A stretch of DNA of 64,000 nt from Gibbula magus (GCA_936450465.1 OW388289.1:66772420-66836419), one strand, 5' to 3'. Shown: positions 1 to 12,946, counted from the first letter of the stretch. A program made the numbers and translations. The notes: generated by a model from the sequence alone, not told the origin.

Positions 1-960
1 CATTCCACAAAACATTCATACAATTAATGTGATACTTTGTTTGATTTTGATCGATGTACCTGTAAAGTAAGGATGTTTATACAAGTGCATATATAGATAC
101 GCTACTTAATACTCAGCAGCTGTTCTGTATTTATTTGTAATATAACATACCTTTCTAGGAAAGAACATCATAGTTCATATTTGAAATAAGATAATTAATT
201 AGATACGGTTTGAATATATTGAATGTTGTATATCCAATTTATTTGCAGATGTACAATGTATGATGTAACAGTTAAGGAATGTATTATATCTTTTCAAAAT
301 AAATGGACTGTTTTCTTGTGTTAAAAACGCTGTAAGTAAACTTGGAAGCCATAAGATTCGCCTCAACAACGTGTGTGGTTGTATGCATTCTGTGAAAGGG
401 GAATTGTATTTGACAGATCATTAGTCAAAGCTAATGGTGAGAAGAGGTTTTTCAGCTTTAGTATTTATATTATCATGTTTTGCTTGTTTGCTCTGCCACA
501 ACATGTTTATTTTGGTTATTTTTCAAAGCAAAGCTTATCGTATACAACAGTGGAGTTTATCAGTAGTTCAGAGCTGGTATGCAACTGTAACTACACAAAC
601 TACATTGCTGTGGGTAATGATTCATTGTATAATCACATTAACAGAAGAAGAGTGAAAACGTACATGTTTGTACCTGCATGTGTCATCATCAGATAAACAG
701 AGCACATATCTTTGTCGAGATCTCTAAACTGATAACTGAAAACTGCATTTTCGGATTAGGACGTTTTGTTATTGGTGCTAAACCCTTGCCATGACATGCA
801 AACTATTTCCTTGAACACCGATATCATCTTATAGACAGTGACTCATATTTCGTCACTTTCCATTAAATGGAATATTGTCTCTCAAAATGTTTTTAGGTTT
901 TGATATTGCTAGATGGGTTAACGCTGAATCACTGACTACTTGGCTATTCAGCTGCATACC

Positions 961-963
<3 letters not shown>
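1..963. other. AT-rich non-repeat stretch, no confident gene
   Basis: I see no recognisable gene or repeat family here. A short plus-strand reading frame at 434-655 (73 codons) starts with a signal-peptide-like stretch: two arginines, then a run of Leu, Phe, Ile, Val and Cys. It has no recognisable domain, and an overlapping frame (373-696) is open over the same bases, as happens by chance in AT-rich DNA. It could be a first exon, but nothing else supports that. Confidence 0.4.

Positions 964-1013
<50 letters not shown>
964..1013. repeat. (AT)n microsatellite
   Basis: An uninterrupted run of about 24 AT dinucleotides. The Tyr-Ile repeat peptides readable through it on both strands are products of the repeat, not proteins. 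Confidence 0.97.
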
Positions 1014-1017
<4 letters not shown>

Positions 1018-2305
1018 TTCGTTAGGGGCATATGCATATTTTGATGCAAATACAATGGTCCTGTGCCTGAACTTGTTTTGTTAATAATTATGAAGTGACA
1101 CTGTTTGCTATTATAGAAATTGCATAGCAAAATTAAGCGAGAGTTTGCACATTTCATCAAGTAGTACGACAACCCCCTCTACTCTGTTTGGAGACCATCA
1201 GTCGAACATAATTTTATTCTTATTTAATCAAGGTAGATTGAGTCAAACGTTGTCGAATCTAGTGTCCATATCTGTTACGTGTAACGTACCTATTTGCAAC
1301 TGGAACAACAACAGATTGGAGAATAACTTCAGTTCTTTTTGTTGTTCTACGCACTTCATCATTTGCAGTCGAGACAAGGGAACCAACAGTCACCAAAAGG
1401 CAGTAAATGGAAATTCGATTTCGACATCAATGATTTCACTGTTTTCACAAATGTAGCATTCGGGTATATATTGACACATTAGAAATGTTAGGTTTACTGA
1501 AGAAGATATTATGGGACATTGCTTTGTCCGAGTTTTCTTTTCAACCCTTCCCTTGAATGAAACATTCAAAATCGCGAAAGGAATGCAGACTGACATTGTA
1601 TGTTAATATGATTCCATGCTCATATGTTGTGTGAAGATAAATATCCCGCATTAGAAAAACCACCGCTGTGAGTTTAGCTCACCAAAGGCTTTCAAAATGG
1701 CATGCATGCTTATTTCTTATGCAAGATATTGACCATCACGAAAAACTCGCCTGATCTAACGGTTGTGTACTATTTTATGGCATCAACACAGCTTGTCTAA
1801 GTTCACATGTACACAAGTACGTATACAAAGACTATATTGTAATCGCACACAAATAATATTGTCATATGTGACGTGTCTGTAGAAGGATAACTATTATCTG
1901 AACCTCACAATGCACAAAAAACAATGAATTTTTTGTTATTATTACATCAGACTTCAATCTGCAGTACATCGAGAAATACCTCCTAAAATTGTTGAAAAAC
2001 AGGACAGGATAAAGCACCTGTCAGCAACAATCGAATTGTAAAGACAAACCAACAGAGGAGGAACACATCCTCAATGTGACTATCAATGACATTACATTGC
2101 TATCACAACAGAACATAAAATATATTACCACATATGTTAGGAATTTGTTGTGAAATTCACATGTTCTTTTGTTTACCACGAGAAAGAAATGTGGTCATAG
2201 ATGCTTCTCTTGGTGCTTACACGAGGTAATTCAAGCTTTTATAATACATTTATATCTTCTCAATAGGATTACTTTCGTCTCTAATGGACTGAATTCATTT
2301 CTAAA
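1014..2305. other. No feature recognised
   Basis: AT-rich sequence with only short overlapping reading frames and no recognisable domain, terminal repeat or tandem array. Confidence 0.5.
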
Positions 2306-2729
2306 CCATGCGCTCAATCATCATGTTTAACAGGGAAATAACGTTTTTCGAATTAATCAGCATTCGATTTTGAACATTATTTATTAACAAAGCTGCCATA
2401 AATGTGTGAAATTTAGTCCCAGTGGATGATACAGTGACTTGATTCTAACAAAACCATTGATGTATAATCTAATAAAAAAATGGTTCTGTGTAAGGGATAA
2501 CAGACAAATACATTCCATGCGCTCACTTATCATATTTAACAGGGAAAGAACTGTATTCAAATTAATCACGCATTCGATTTTGAACATTATTTATTAACAA
2601 TGCTGCCATAATTGTGTGACATTTAGTCCCATTGGATGATACAGTGACTCGATCTAACAAAACCACTGATGTATATAATCTAATTATTTTTTTAATTCTG
2701 TGTAAGGGATAACTGACGAATACATTCCC
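2306..2729. repeat. 209-bp tandem duplication (two units)
   Basis: The unit beginning CCATGCGCTCA at 2306 recurs at 2515. The shared landmarks keep the same order in both units: TTTAACAGGGAAA, CGATTTTGAACATTATTTA, TTTAGTCCCA.TGGATGATAC and CTGTGTAAGGGATAAC. The units differ by scattered substitutions and 1-3 base indels, so the duplication is not recent. No coding potential is apparent. Confidence 0.92.
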
Positions 2730-4465
2730 ATATGTAAAAGATTGACATATAACCGCAATGGTAGAATGTTTTCTGTTATTCCTTTTAGATGTTGTTAAAA
2801 CATAATATAGTAAGATTGAAACTACTTTGCGAATGAATCAACCTCATGAAGCTTGTCAGTAGTTGCACATGCAGTGTTGTATTTAATGTTAGGGAATTGT
2901 ACCTTGCAATTGAAAACAATCAGGGAATGCTGATGTTCAAATGTTTATTTTTAATTATAAATATACATGTAGTACAATAAAGGACAATCAACACAATCTG
3001 CGATTATTAAATATCTGAAATATGAGAAATAAAGTAATAAATAAATAAATCAACCATGCAAAACGTTCTCTGGATCTGATACATCTCTTTTCTAAAAGAT
3101 ACTAGACAGGCTTGTAAACGGACCTCCTGCTATTATAACATCTTCGTCAAAGCCAGGAAAGATTTCTAAAAAACATCACAAGGAAATGTGTTTCAATAAA
3201 TTAGAGCTTCATGTCATTACATCCTATCAGCTTCTGGCAAAAAATCACCTTCTCTGGAAAAGTAGCCATTTCACACATCAATAAATATTTAGAGTAGCTT
3301 AGTCGGAAACCTTACATAATTATATGCTGGCATATGATCCTTTGCATGGACATGACGACAAGATGACTTATTCATGTTAACAACGTAGAACGTGTATAAT
3401 TACATGAGGCTGTGTTGTACTTTTCTTGAAAATGCGACTTACATTGTAAACTGTCACTGTCGGAAACAAACTTTTTCTCAAAAACTAGACATGTTAGAAT
3501 TACCAAAATTGATATACCTATCAACCTGGATTATCTTGTGTGTGATTTGTATATAACTGTATTAACCTTTATATCAGTATGTTAGTGGATTTTATGCGGA
3601 TAGGACTGAAACTGTGAAAGTGATTAAAGTTTAGTGTAATAGCAGTTCGCACATGTTCGAGTGCAATATGCCAGTCATCAAAAGGTATGAGTTTGTAACT
3701 AAGGGTCGTCAGTTTTGTCAAGCTCTCAGGTCTCACGACAATTCCCGTGCCCAATAATATGTCTGTCTCCAAAACTATATACCGTTATGAGATATGAGAA
3801 CCACCATATCTCTTCTACTTGAATCACATATATCATACTTATAGTCTATTTTGTAATAAAACAAGTTATGACTGAATTTCAGGTTTATCGAAGACTAAAA
3901 TATTAATGTGATTACTGTAAAATATTATAAAAGTTTATTTTTTTGGTCATTTAAATTGATGTTATTTATTTGACGTCACAATGAACGTAAACATATATTA
4001 TACCTGCACTGAGACACACATGATGAATTGTTTCTTATCTAAGTTTAGTTTCGTTCAGGCATTACCGAGATCTTTCAATAACAACTTTTAACATTTGAGC
4101 TCACTTTCTCAGATATTTCAAATAATAAGCGTAGACCTACATTTGGGAAATTTGATGATGGAGAATCAGACGATATCTTACAATCTTACGGTTATGGATA
4201 ATTTCATTAGATCTAGATAGACAGATCCATTTCTGATATTCATTGCATCAGAGGGGTTGCCGACATTAGTGTATTAGTCAGTTACTTTTACAGCAAGACG
4301 CGGGAACCTTTTTGTATGTATGTTGTAGATGTCGTATATGTGACGTTCGTAGTCCAAACGTTACTTGAAAAATAATGAATTTATGAATTTTAAAACACTA
4401 AACTGATCAAATCTAATCTGAACTATGTAATTTATTCATCGATTTATAAACAAACATTTACACAA
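2730..4465. other. No feature recognised
   Basis: AT-rich sequence with a short AAAT run near 3035-3050. No domain, terminal repeats or tandem array seen. Confidence 0.5.
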
Positions 4466-4829
4466 TTAAAGGCGCTGTAGCACGTTTTTTTGCAAAATTT
4501 ATTTTTTTCAAATTTCCCATTAATAATGATAGTTAATGTCATTTGAGTTAACTTTAGAGGGTAAAACATCTTATTACACAAACCAATTATCTGTAGTGGT
4601 AATAACTTTGTTGCGTATAAAGCAAAAATTACATGGCGGCCATTTTATTGTGAACACAATTTATTATTTTGTATTACAAAAACGATTCCCATGGCTTTAC
4701 CGAAACATGTACACTAATTTTAAACTTTATTTTCCGAAGAGAGACTGATGGTTAACTGTTGGTGAAATTATTTTTCAAATACATTTCATCAACTTTTTTG
4801 TGTGAAAAAACGTGCTACTGCCCCTTTAA
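4466..4829. mobile_element. TTAA-flanked MITE with about 25-bp terminal inverted repeats
   Basis: The left end reads TTAAAGGCGCTGTAGCACG followed by T6-7. The reverse complement of the right end reads TTAAAGGGGCAGTAGCACG followed by T6, giving two mismatches in about 25 bases. TTAA lies at both outer edges (4466-4469 and 4826-4829), so the target duplication is either TTAA, as for piggyBac-type elements, or a shorter TA nested in it. The interior is AT-rich and short (about 364 bp in all). A 70-codon frame at 4536-4748 has no transposase similarity, so this is a nonautonomous element. Confidence 0.8.
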
Positions 4830-5225
4830 AGCCTAAGTGGACCATAATGTAATTGACGAGAGATGAGTGTAGTTTATTGTAGTTTAAGCTGTTTCAAGTA
4901 GTAACTTATATATTTGCCAACATGGAAACATTGTTCATTAACGATGGGATATCTGTCTCTCTGTTTGGCAATCTACAAAATCATGTTAACAGGATACAGT
5001 CAAGTGACCAGATTCCTTGGACTGTTTCAGCATCACAGACGATACAGTCAATATTTAAGGGACGTTTTTTCTAATATTTGAATATGTTTATACAAAAATG
5101 ATTTTATTCAATATAATGGATTGTGTATAAGTTATTCAATCGTAATGAATACCTCACTTTTGTAGAATAGGGTATTTACAACATGACGTAAGAGTAATGT
5201 AGGAGATACACGTGTATATATGGAG
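4830..5225. other. No feature recognised
   Basis: AT-rich sequence between the MITE and the minisatellite. Confidence 0.5.
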
Positions 5226-5780
5226 ATGTGAATTAAATTTACTAAAGGAGAATAGTATTCCACATTTACTAAAGGAGAATTGTAAACTCCATTTACTAAA
5301 GAAGAATAGTACACTCCATGTACTAAAGGAGAATAGTTCACTACATTTACTAAAGGAGAATAGTTCACTACATTTACTAAAAGAGAATAATACACTCCAT
5401 TTACTAAAGGAGAATAGTACACTAATTTACTAAAGGAGAATAGTACACTACATTTACTAAAGGAGAATAGTAAAATACATTTACTAAAGGAGAAACTAAA
5501 GGAGAATAGTACACTAATTTACTAAAGGAGAATAGTACACTACATTTACTAAAGGAGAATAGTAAAATACATTTACTAAAGGAGAATAGTAAAATACATA
5601 TACTAAAGGAGAAACTAAAGGAGAATAGTACACTACATTTTCTAAAGGAGAATAGCACACTACATTTACTAAAGTAGAATAGTAAACTACTTTTACTAAA
5701 GGAGAAACTAAAGGAGAATAGTAAACTACATTTACTAAAGGAGAGTAGAAAACTACATTTACTAAAGGAGAATAGTAAAT
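5226..5780. repeat. 27-bp minisatellite, about 20 units
   Basis: The consensus unit is ATTTACTAAAGGAGAATAGT plus a variable seven-base tail. The period was checked between 5344 and 5371. Variants include 26-bp units (tail CTAA instead of CTACA) and truncated units in which GGAGAAACTAAAGGAGAA juxtaposes two half-units. Because 27 is a multiple of three, long repetitive frames stay open on both strands (Leu-Lys-Glu-Asn-Ser on plus, Tyr-Ser-Pro-Leu-Val-Asn on minus). They change frame exactly at the 26-bp units, so they are products of the array. Confidence 0.96.
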
Positions 5781-6299
5781 ATATGTTATAACATATTTCA
5801 TGATAGGTCACAGCATCTCAACGTCGTGGGAAGTATCAATTGGGATTACATATACAAAGTCGGTAATCCAAGCAAAATACAGTTTATTATATAATATTAA
5901 CCAATAGTCATACATATGAAACTAATGACATTAGAAATCCAATAACATGTGAATATTCTTGATATAACTAGATGATGATGTTGACGAAATTTTAAAATGG
6001 ACATAATTTGTGTGTAAAATAACAACGGATTTGAAGATATCAATATACAGAATTAAGTAGATAATACATCATTTGTGGATTGACAATAATATATTTCAAA
6101 TATTTTACAGGCAATGAGATTGATGTCCTATGTTTTTCTACCATCCAACTTCATGTATGCATTGTGTACTGTAACAACATCCACTTACCTTGTTTCAATC
6201 TCATTGTCTTATCATATCCCAGACCACATCAACCTACTTATATTGAATATATATATTTATCTTGTCATCATGGCCATTATCATTTGCTTGATAAAAGTG
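5781..6299. other. No feature recognised
   Basis: AT-rich sequence between the minisatellite and a LINE fragment. Short hydrophobic frames are present but nothing is recognisable. Confidence 0.5.
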
Positions 6300-6593
6300 T
6301 TAAATTCTTACTCTCGATGTTCTTCTTCCGAATTAAATACGCTCTATTTACAATAATTGAGCAATGTGCCATTTTGTTGAGATGATCTTGAAGATGAATA
6401 CCATACTTTATTTATTTGTCCATTATACACACATTTAACGGACAAGTTTATACCTCTTTATTATCACAGATATCCAACTAAATTTATGTTTATTCAACTA
6501 TTGTCCAGCCATGATAATATCATTATTAACAACCTAGCACTTTATATGACAATAATGTTCAATGTTCGGAATGCAAATATTGCGCCTGTATAA
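6300..6593 (+). pseudogene. LINE ORF2 C-terminal fragment
   Basis: From 6381 an open frame of 70 codons ends at TAA 6591-6593. It reads DDLEDEYHTLFICPLYTHL near its start, then a stretch with F..LLSS and LA....F..R. This is the post-reverse-transcriptase Cys/His region that ends many CR1/RTE/I-like LINE proteins (pattern C..C-D.EDE.H..L.CP.Y..LR). The upstream half of the motif, with its Cys, is in another frame (6355-6380), so at least one frameshift is present. Nothing recognisable as reverse transcriptase lies upstream, so this is a 5'-truncated dead copy. Family recognition comes from the motif only. Confidence 0.7.
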
Positions 6594-7572
6594 CAACCTA
6601 ACAATGTATATATATATACCTTGATCTCCTTCATCTAAACATCTTCTAAATATCAATGAAAGAAGTTATATCTATGCTATGTATCAGAGTGAAGTAGTTT
6701 GCATTAATTACAAGCCATAAATAAATGTAAAATATTACAAACTTGAAAGTTAAAATTGAATTAAACTCAATGAAATAAACTAAACGTATCCACAACGGCC
6801 AGCGTTCCTCCTGTCGTTTTGCAAACCAAGCAAGTGGATCAATTTCGATATATTCAGTGTTTCAACCAACACGTCCTTAACATTGCTATCAATCCAGTAT
6901 AGAATGTGAGATTCGGATACTTTGGAGATGATTAACAATCAAATAGTATGTACTGTTGTGAGTCCAACTGCAACATGGCTGTATTCACGTGGAAACAAAA
7001 CAGATCACCTTCCATTTTGGCATTATAAGAAGATACATGTAGTTGAGTGTTCCATAACATAATCTGATTTGATGCCTCACGGAAAGCCCTTTGAAGTGAC
7101 CAGGGGTCAAACTTTTAAAAACTATATTTTGTATTTTCTTCTGTGAAATATTCAGTAAATAATCAAAACATTCTTAATGGGTCAAACATACGACACACAT
7201 TACCTCTAATACTAATTCCGTGTACTTTTCTCATTAACTCGATATGGGTTTTATTCGGAATTAAATGACATTTATATTTTCAATCTTTGACTTCTTCTGT
7301 CTACTTCATTATGCACAATTTCATAAACATGCACCACTGATGTGACGTTCACAGGATACAATTGAGTGTGATTATTTTACTCCTGGATATCTGATGACTC
7401 ATTGTCATTGTATGTGATGCAATGTTATTGACGTTACATTGAACGTCAATTTACATGATATTTGCACTAACATTCACATGTAGGTGAACACACTTTCGGT
7501 ATACGTTTCATGTAATATTATCTATAATTAACGGGTTGCCCTTTCCAAATTCAGGTACTGCTCCTCTGCATT
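6594..7572. other. No feature recognised
   Basis: AT-rich sequence. The first 150 bases may be the 3' untranslated part of the preceding LINE fragment. No other element was identified. Confidence 0.45.
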
Positions 7573-7837
7573 TAGAGGCGAGGTGAGGTGAGTGAGGGTT
7601 TAACGCCGCTTTCAATAGTATTTCACTTAAATCGCGGCTGCTAGTATTATGGCAGGGAGAAAGCCCGCAACGCCATGTGGCTATGCATTGCGATGAAACC
7701 TGCGAGCATCTGCTGGAACTAGCGAACCATGGGTTGTACTACGCTGAAATTCAGTGTAGCATTGCACACAAGCCTTACTGCGTGTATAACAGTTCTCTAT
7801 TGCAGACAAAGTTGCCGTGCCACTGCGCTCGCCCGCC
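7573..7837 (-). mobile_element. tRNA-derived SINE copy, head-truncated
   Basis: Read on the minus strand, the copy ends with the family 3' part (AAAGCGGCGTTAAACCCTCA followed by CTCACCTCACCTCG). It contains the body motif GCGGGCTTTCTCCCTGCC and the motif CCATGGTTCGCTAGTT. The same body occurs at about 22018-22195, 39573-39838, 42755-42992, 55790-56090 and 59022-59262. The tRNA-like head seen in the copies near 39.8 kb and 42.8 kb is missing here. The copy abuts a LINE 3' fragment, so a long frame (7677-8282) runs through both; that chimeric frame is not a gene. Confidence 0.8.
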
Positions 7838-8320
7838 CCCTTTGCATTTGGAAACCGGCAGATATACAAATAAGAATGTGAATGAGAGAGTGTATTTTCA
7901 GTGTAGTGAGAATGTTGAGAATGAAAGACGTGTACTTTTACATTGCCCTTTATACAATGATTTACGCGAGACATATGAAAATATCTGTTTTAGCTATCCC
8001 AACTTCTTAGATCTTAGTGATATCGATAAATTAGTTCTACTTTTTAAACACCATGCATATTTTACCGCCAAAACCTGCTTTTTATATCTTAGAAAGAAGA
8101 AAACTTATTTTATATGGATAAATGTCAATCTGTTATTGTATATATGCATTGTTTACATCAATATTTATTTTAGTTCTTTTTATGTATTATACTTTATAGT
8201 CTCTCAAAACCCTTATAGGGTGGCTCACCTGAATATTAAATTTTATATGTATATACTTTTTACTGTATTTTATGTGAGGTGAGACTGAAATAAAACATAT
8301 GTCTGTCTGTCTGTCTGTTC
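7838..8320 (+). pseudogene. LINE ORF2 C-terminus with 3' UTR and (TCTG)n tail
   Basis: The frame from about 7838 reads LHLETGRYTNKNVNERVYFQ, continues to CSENVENERRVLLHCPLYND, and then to a basic end (LRKKK). This matches the C-terminal GRY...R.C..C..VE.E.H.L..CP.Y.D.R motif of LINE ORF2 proteins; the first Cys of the usual pair is at QC. The 3' region carries a TAA-free hydrophobic extension, a short hairpin (ACCCTTATAGGGT) and a terminal TCTG tetranucleotide run (8299-8320), as expected of a LINE 3' end. It is 5'-truncated at the SINE junction. Confidence 0.75.
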
Positions 8321-11300
8321 TCTAGTGTTAATGATTACACCAATCTAATCCTATTTCATGAGCCTACATGTATTTAAATGATGACCGAAATATATTATTT
8401 TCTATTGAATTCTTATCTGCAATAAGTAATATGTTGATCCTATATTATACTAGAGCGACGTTAACATTGCATAACAATCGTCTTCTTTTCACCGGCCAGC
8501 GACAAACGAAAAATGGGGCGGGGCTTAGAGGGTTTGACGGTAACCGAAAGTGGCGTACTTGGAGGAACGGGGTGTAAAGATTCCCTTGTTATTTACAATG
8601 TCAAACACTGGGGAATCTGTCAGTCAATCTGTTAAACATACGCTTTGCAACAATGCCAAATCGCTGTTCTGCTGTAAATTGTTCGAGAAATCTTGGATAT
8701 GACGTTTCACTATACAAGTGTCACAAAATCGTTGTATATAAAATATAATTGATATGAATATTGAAAGACTAATGCTAATGAGATATAAGATGACAAAATG
8801 AAACCACGATATGATATTATGAACGAAAAATAGTTGAGAAAAGGAAATCAGATATTCGCGGTGTTGTTCTTGCTTTTTTTGGAGAATGTTGAGTTTAAAA
8901 TAAATCAACAAACGTGAGATTATTAGACGCCAGCGAAGTAGGCCCTACGCTAAGCCATTGACAATCAAAGCAGATCACAACATCATATTTCTTAACGTCG
9001 TTAATCTACAGGCAACCTCATTTCTAACTAAGTACAACACAACAATCAAAGCAACTCACCAATGTTAATGATAATGTTAATGTCGCCCAAATAACAATCG
9101 TCAATTACATCGAGTTCAATATGGTTCGTTGTTATCCAGAGCTTGGTTTGTTGTCGACTTCGGATTACATTCAGATTCTAAAAAATAATAAAATAATGTT
9201 TAGATCAAATGAGTGGTTAATCAAACCATATCATCGTATTAAAACAGAACTTTTAGCTATGATAGACTTTGGGCACTTTGACATTTCAGCAAGCATGTCA
9301 ATTAATGTAAGAAACGTACCTAATAAACGTATCCAAACGAACAATATGAATAATTAAATGCACAAGAAGACAAATTGTAAACCTAAAAATCCACCAATGA
9401 TAGAACGTGGAAGATGGTCAAACATATGTCACAGCTGACAAGGCCCAAAGGTGATTTTACACTAAAATTGATTTCATTGGTACCTTATGTACCCTCATTT
9501 TTCATTGGATAACTTGAAAGAGAAAAAATAGCGTTCATGTTGTTACAAGACAGGAAATTCTTGGCGCCAATCTAATGACACCGAGACAGAAAGACAGACT
9601 GTGTTAGTACCGACCACCTGCTTGTGTTCATACAGGTGTTTTGACACGGACCTATCTGGTCATGGTCCGACAGTGGCTTAATTGCTTTGTCTTCAGGATC
9701 AAAGCTAAAACACAGACAAGTAAAACATGTCATAGAGTGAACATATATTTTGATAGCATCTAATTGACGTCCCGTGAATGGTAATGTTTGGATAGAGCAG
9801 TGTTTAAGCGAGCATATCTCGGCCTTAGTCTATGTCTTATGACAGCTGTCCAACCATATACCAAATGTTGGTTGTTTTGATGAAGATTTCTGTATTATAT
9901 GAGCAGTTTAAAAGTAGGGAAAAGGCAATGCATTAAATTAAAATTAGCGGTCATAATGAGATGCCTGCATGTACGTCACAGCAGGATACGCTTCATAGGC
10001 ACCGATCGCCCAGTTTCATTCTAGTCGCCAGGGCTTAATTAGGCAGATTTTAGAAATTCAAAGTCGAGTAGTTGTCAAATTGAAACTCCTTTTCAACGAA
10101 TCCCGAAGGTGACCATGGGTACCACATGTAACCTTTAAAATGTTTAAACTGCTAAAAAAATCAAGTAAAAGCCAATGACATTATAATGATACAAAGATAA
10201 GTACTAACATTGAGGTGTCACAATCGCGTCTATCATTCTACATTTATTACACACAATTCCAACTGAAAAATAAATATCAGATAAAAAGGTATACAAATGT
10301 ACATAAGCATTTAAATCCACACAAATACATATTAATACTTATAAACAATTGTTTCCATTGCAATGTTTCCAAATTATAGAACACCTAACAGTTTACACAA
10401 CGCCCGTCAATAGCAAGAACGTGATCTATGAATTGCAATGGTAGTCTTATCTTGCTTGCCATCCAAAACATTTGTCCATAATATCTATCTCATCACAAAA
10501 CCAACTCGTCTAAATTTAAATAATCATTTCTGACATTACAATTGAGATGTTTGTATGAACATATGCAACCTGTATCAAAGTATTAACTTTCGTCAACAAG
10601 TGTACCTGTCAAACCTAACCCAGAAACTAAAATATACATCACTGCAAGGAGCCCCGCACTGCTATAAAATATACAACGTTTACAACTACGGACCGTTTCA
10701 TTGCAACCGTTTGCTCACTCATTGAAAATGCCAAAATGTAGTATTACAAAAATGCTGTTTTTACATGACTTTGTGTCAGGAAAGGAAACGTCACTAGTAT
10801 GTCTATTGAACAAGTTGTCTGAATGTAAGCAATTATACCAAGTTTTCCCACATTGTATGCCAACAGTGTGTGTGTTTGAATACAAGCAGTACTCAACGTT
10901 CCTGCAACATTATCCAATTACAAACTTTACAGCTACACAATGTGCTTATAAATTCGCTGAACAAACAGACCGACACAATGGGCTATGCTTTTCATTCGAG
11001 GAAGATTCAATTCTGGTTTACATTGCATAGCGACTCATCACGTTGCAACAGTAAAATAGTCCATCTGAATTCTTTACGCTATATATCGTGTTATTCAATG
11101 TCAAAGTTTTAAAAATATCAAAAAGTCAAATGTACATGAATACAAGAATGCTTTCTTACACACGTATTTATAAAGTAAATTTCATTAATCATCTAACATA
11201 TTTAGATTAAATAGATTACATCCATGTAGTCATATAGGAGATCATGAAAACATGTCATTCATGGATGATAATTTATAATCAGGACGAGTGAACCACAGTT

Positions 11301-12368
11301 AAAAACTATTTCGAAGATTTAAAGGCTATGTCAATCAGAATTGTATAATGTTAAACGTAAAAGGTCCTGTACAACTTAGTGTCCTCGTGACCTGAACATA
11401 CGTTCCTCTTGGGGTTGACTCCATGTCCGAAAATGACAGTCCAAGCTAAATTATATCCCAATGCCTTATTTTCATATGTTGAATGTGTGTATCATTATTA
11501 TTTTATTAATTCATGCTATTATCAGTTAGTCAAAACGACATTATGAAAAGCTGAAGAGATTCGAACTCTTCTTTTTCTTTTGAATTTCAACGATCATAAA
11601 TACAATCCAATGCTGTAAGGCAAAAAATCCCAAAGATGCACAGCTATGACACATTCGTGATTTAATAACGTTATTGAGAGTTTCTTTCTCCTGCATATTG
11701 AAAACGCTGGCGCCAATATTCCCCAGAATTATTTATTTCTTATATTTGATTTATACGTTGATTAATATTTCTTATATTCCTAAAGTAACATTGCATACAA
11801 GACAAGACAAGCTCTAATAAACATATGTTTGAGCTACCACGAAGGGTTAAGTACTACATATACATTCCAGCATATAACGAAGAGATAGTTTGCAGGATGC
11901 ATTCACGGCATCGGCAAAAACTGTTTCCACTTCTTATGTCTTATACAGATTTAATTTGTAGATCGTGAACAAACTTTTATTGTGTGTTAGACAATGCCAC
12001 AATAACTATAATTTCAAATTTCCGAACTAGTTTATGTGTCCACATTCATATCTACAATTTATTCTTAAATACAAACATTGATACACTAATAAGGGAATCA
12101 CATGAATGCTTATAGCATCCAAAGTAATTGTCCTCGTTGCCGGTGTTATCAATGACTATAAATGTATTACCGATTTGTTACCTTCCTCACCAAATGCACG
12201 AGTTTTATTTCGGGGGTTTATGTTAACAGTTCACTAAATAAATATCATACTACAGCAGTTATACACAAGCCATACACAGTTATTCAACACAAAGGTGTGA
12301 ATCTTGCAAGCGTTTTCCAGACTAAAAAAAGCATAAAGTCCAATTTGAACTGTAATTTTGATTCATAG
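8321..12368. other. 4-kb stretch without recognisable genes
   Basis: No repeat array, terminal repeat or known domain seen. A slightly GC-richer patch lies near 8490-8580. Frames at 9121-9357 (78 codons) and 10701-11030 (109 codons) are unrecognised; the latter is listed separately. Confidence 0.45.
10701..11030 (+). other. Orphan 109-codon reading frame
   Basis: I do not recognise this frame. It is Cys-rich (10 Cys in 109 residues), has no clear signal peptide or membrane segment, and starts 39 bp after a TATA-like CTATAAAATA (10661-10670). A second frame (10870-11112) overlaps it. It could be a chance frame or a small single-exon gene. Composition alone cannot decide, and chance is more likely. 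Confidence 0.15.
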
Positions 12369-12946
12369 CAATTCCCCAGTGTTCCACTATTTTGTAGTCA
12401 GCATTTGTTTATTTATCGTCATCATGCTGCTGGTGACATTGATAAGTTACCTGAATTTAGGAATAGTATTGATACCCAACAGATAAATGATTTGCGTCTC
12501 AGAGCTGACCTAGCTGTTAAAGGTCATGGTGACCTGCGAAGTGAGGTCAACTGTTTAGCTAATGAGGTCACGCACGTGCTTTGTAGGGCAGCTTGTACTA
12601 CGTTTGGGACCAGAACCAACCGCTCGCACAAACAACATTTTGAGAGGAAGAAGCAAGAAAACAAACCCTGGTTCAATACTCAATGCAAAGAAAAACGAAA
12701 ATGTTATCTTAAAGCGAAAAGACGCTATAAGAAATCACAAAATAAACTTAATCAGTGTTACTTTAAATATCATGCTAAAATGTACAAGAAATGCTTGAAC
12801 AATCATATTAAACGATTTAGAAACAGAACAAGTGAAATGCTAATAAATCAGCAGATGTACTCGCCCAAAGAATTTTGGAAAGTATTACAGCCTGGTAAGG
12901 ATAACTCTGTTAAAGGTCCCCACCCTAGTCTAAAGGATTGTTATAC
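12369..12946 (+). pseudogene. LINE ORF2, endonuclease-RT linker segment
   Basis: About 190 codons open from the in-frame TAG at 12366-12368 to the foldback insertion. The first ATG-like start is doubtful and the frame is best read as an internal piece. It is highly basic: a cluster with PWFNTQCKEKRKCYLKAKRR, then a stretch ending SPKEFWKVLQPGK. The PWF....C...K..Y...K motif followed by FWK.... is the usual stretch between endonuclease and reverse transcriptase in CR1/Jockey/I-like ORF2 proteins. If the insert and one TSD are removed, the frame continues directly into 14283 without a shift. Confidence 0.82.

Noticed and set aside
5132..5811. Repetitive frames in both strands at the 27-bp array as repeat proteins
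   Set aside because: Unit length divisible by three keeps any stop-free frame open; the frames break at 26-bp units.
7677..8282. 201-codon frame as a single gene
   Set aside because: Its first third is antisense SINE and the rest is a LINE C-terminus plus 3' UTR.
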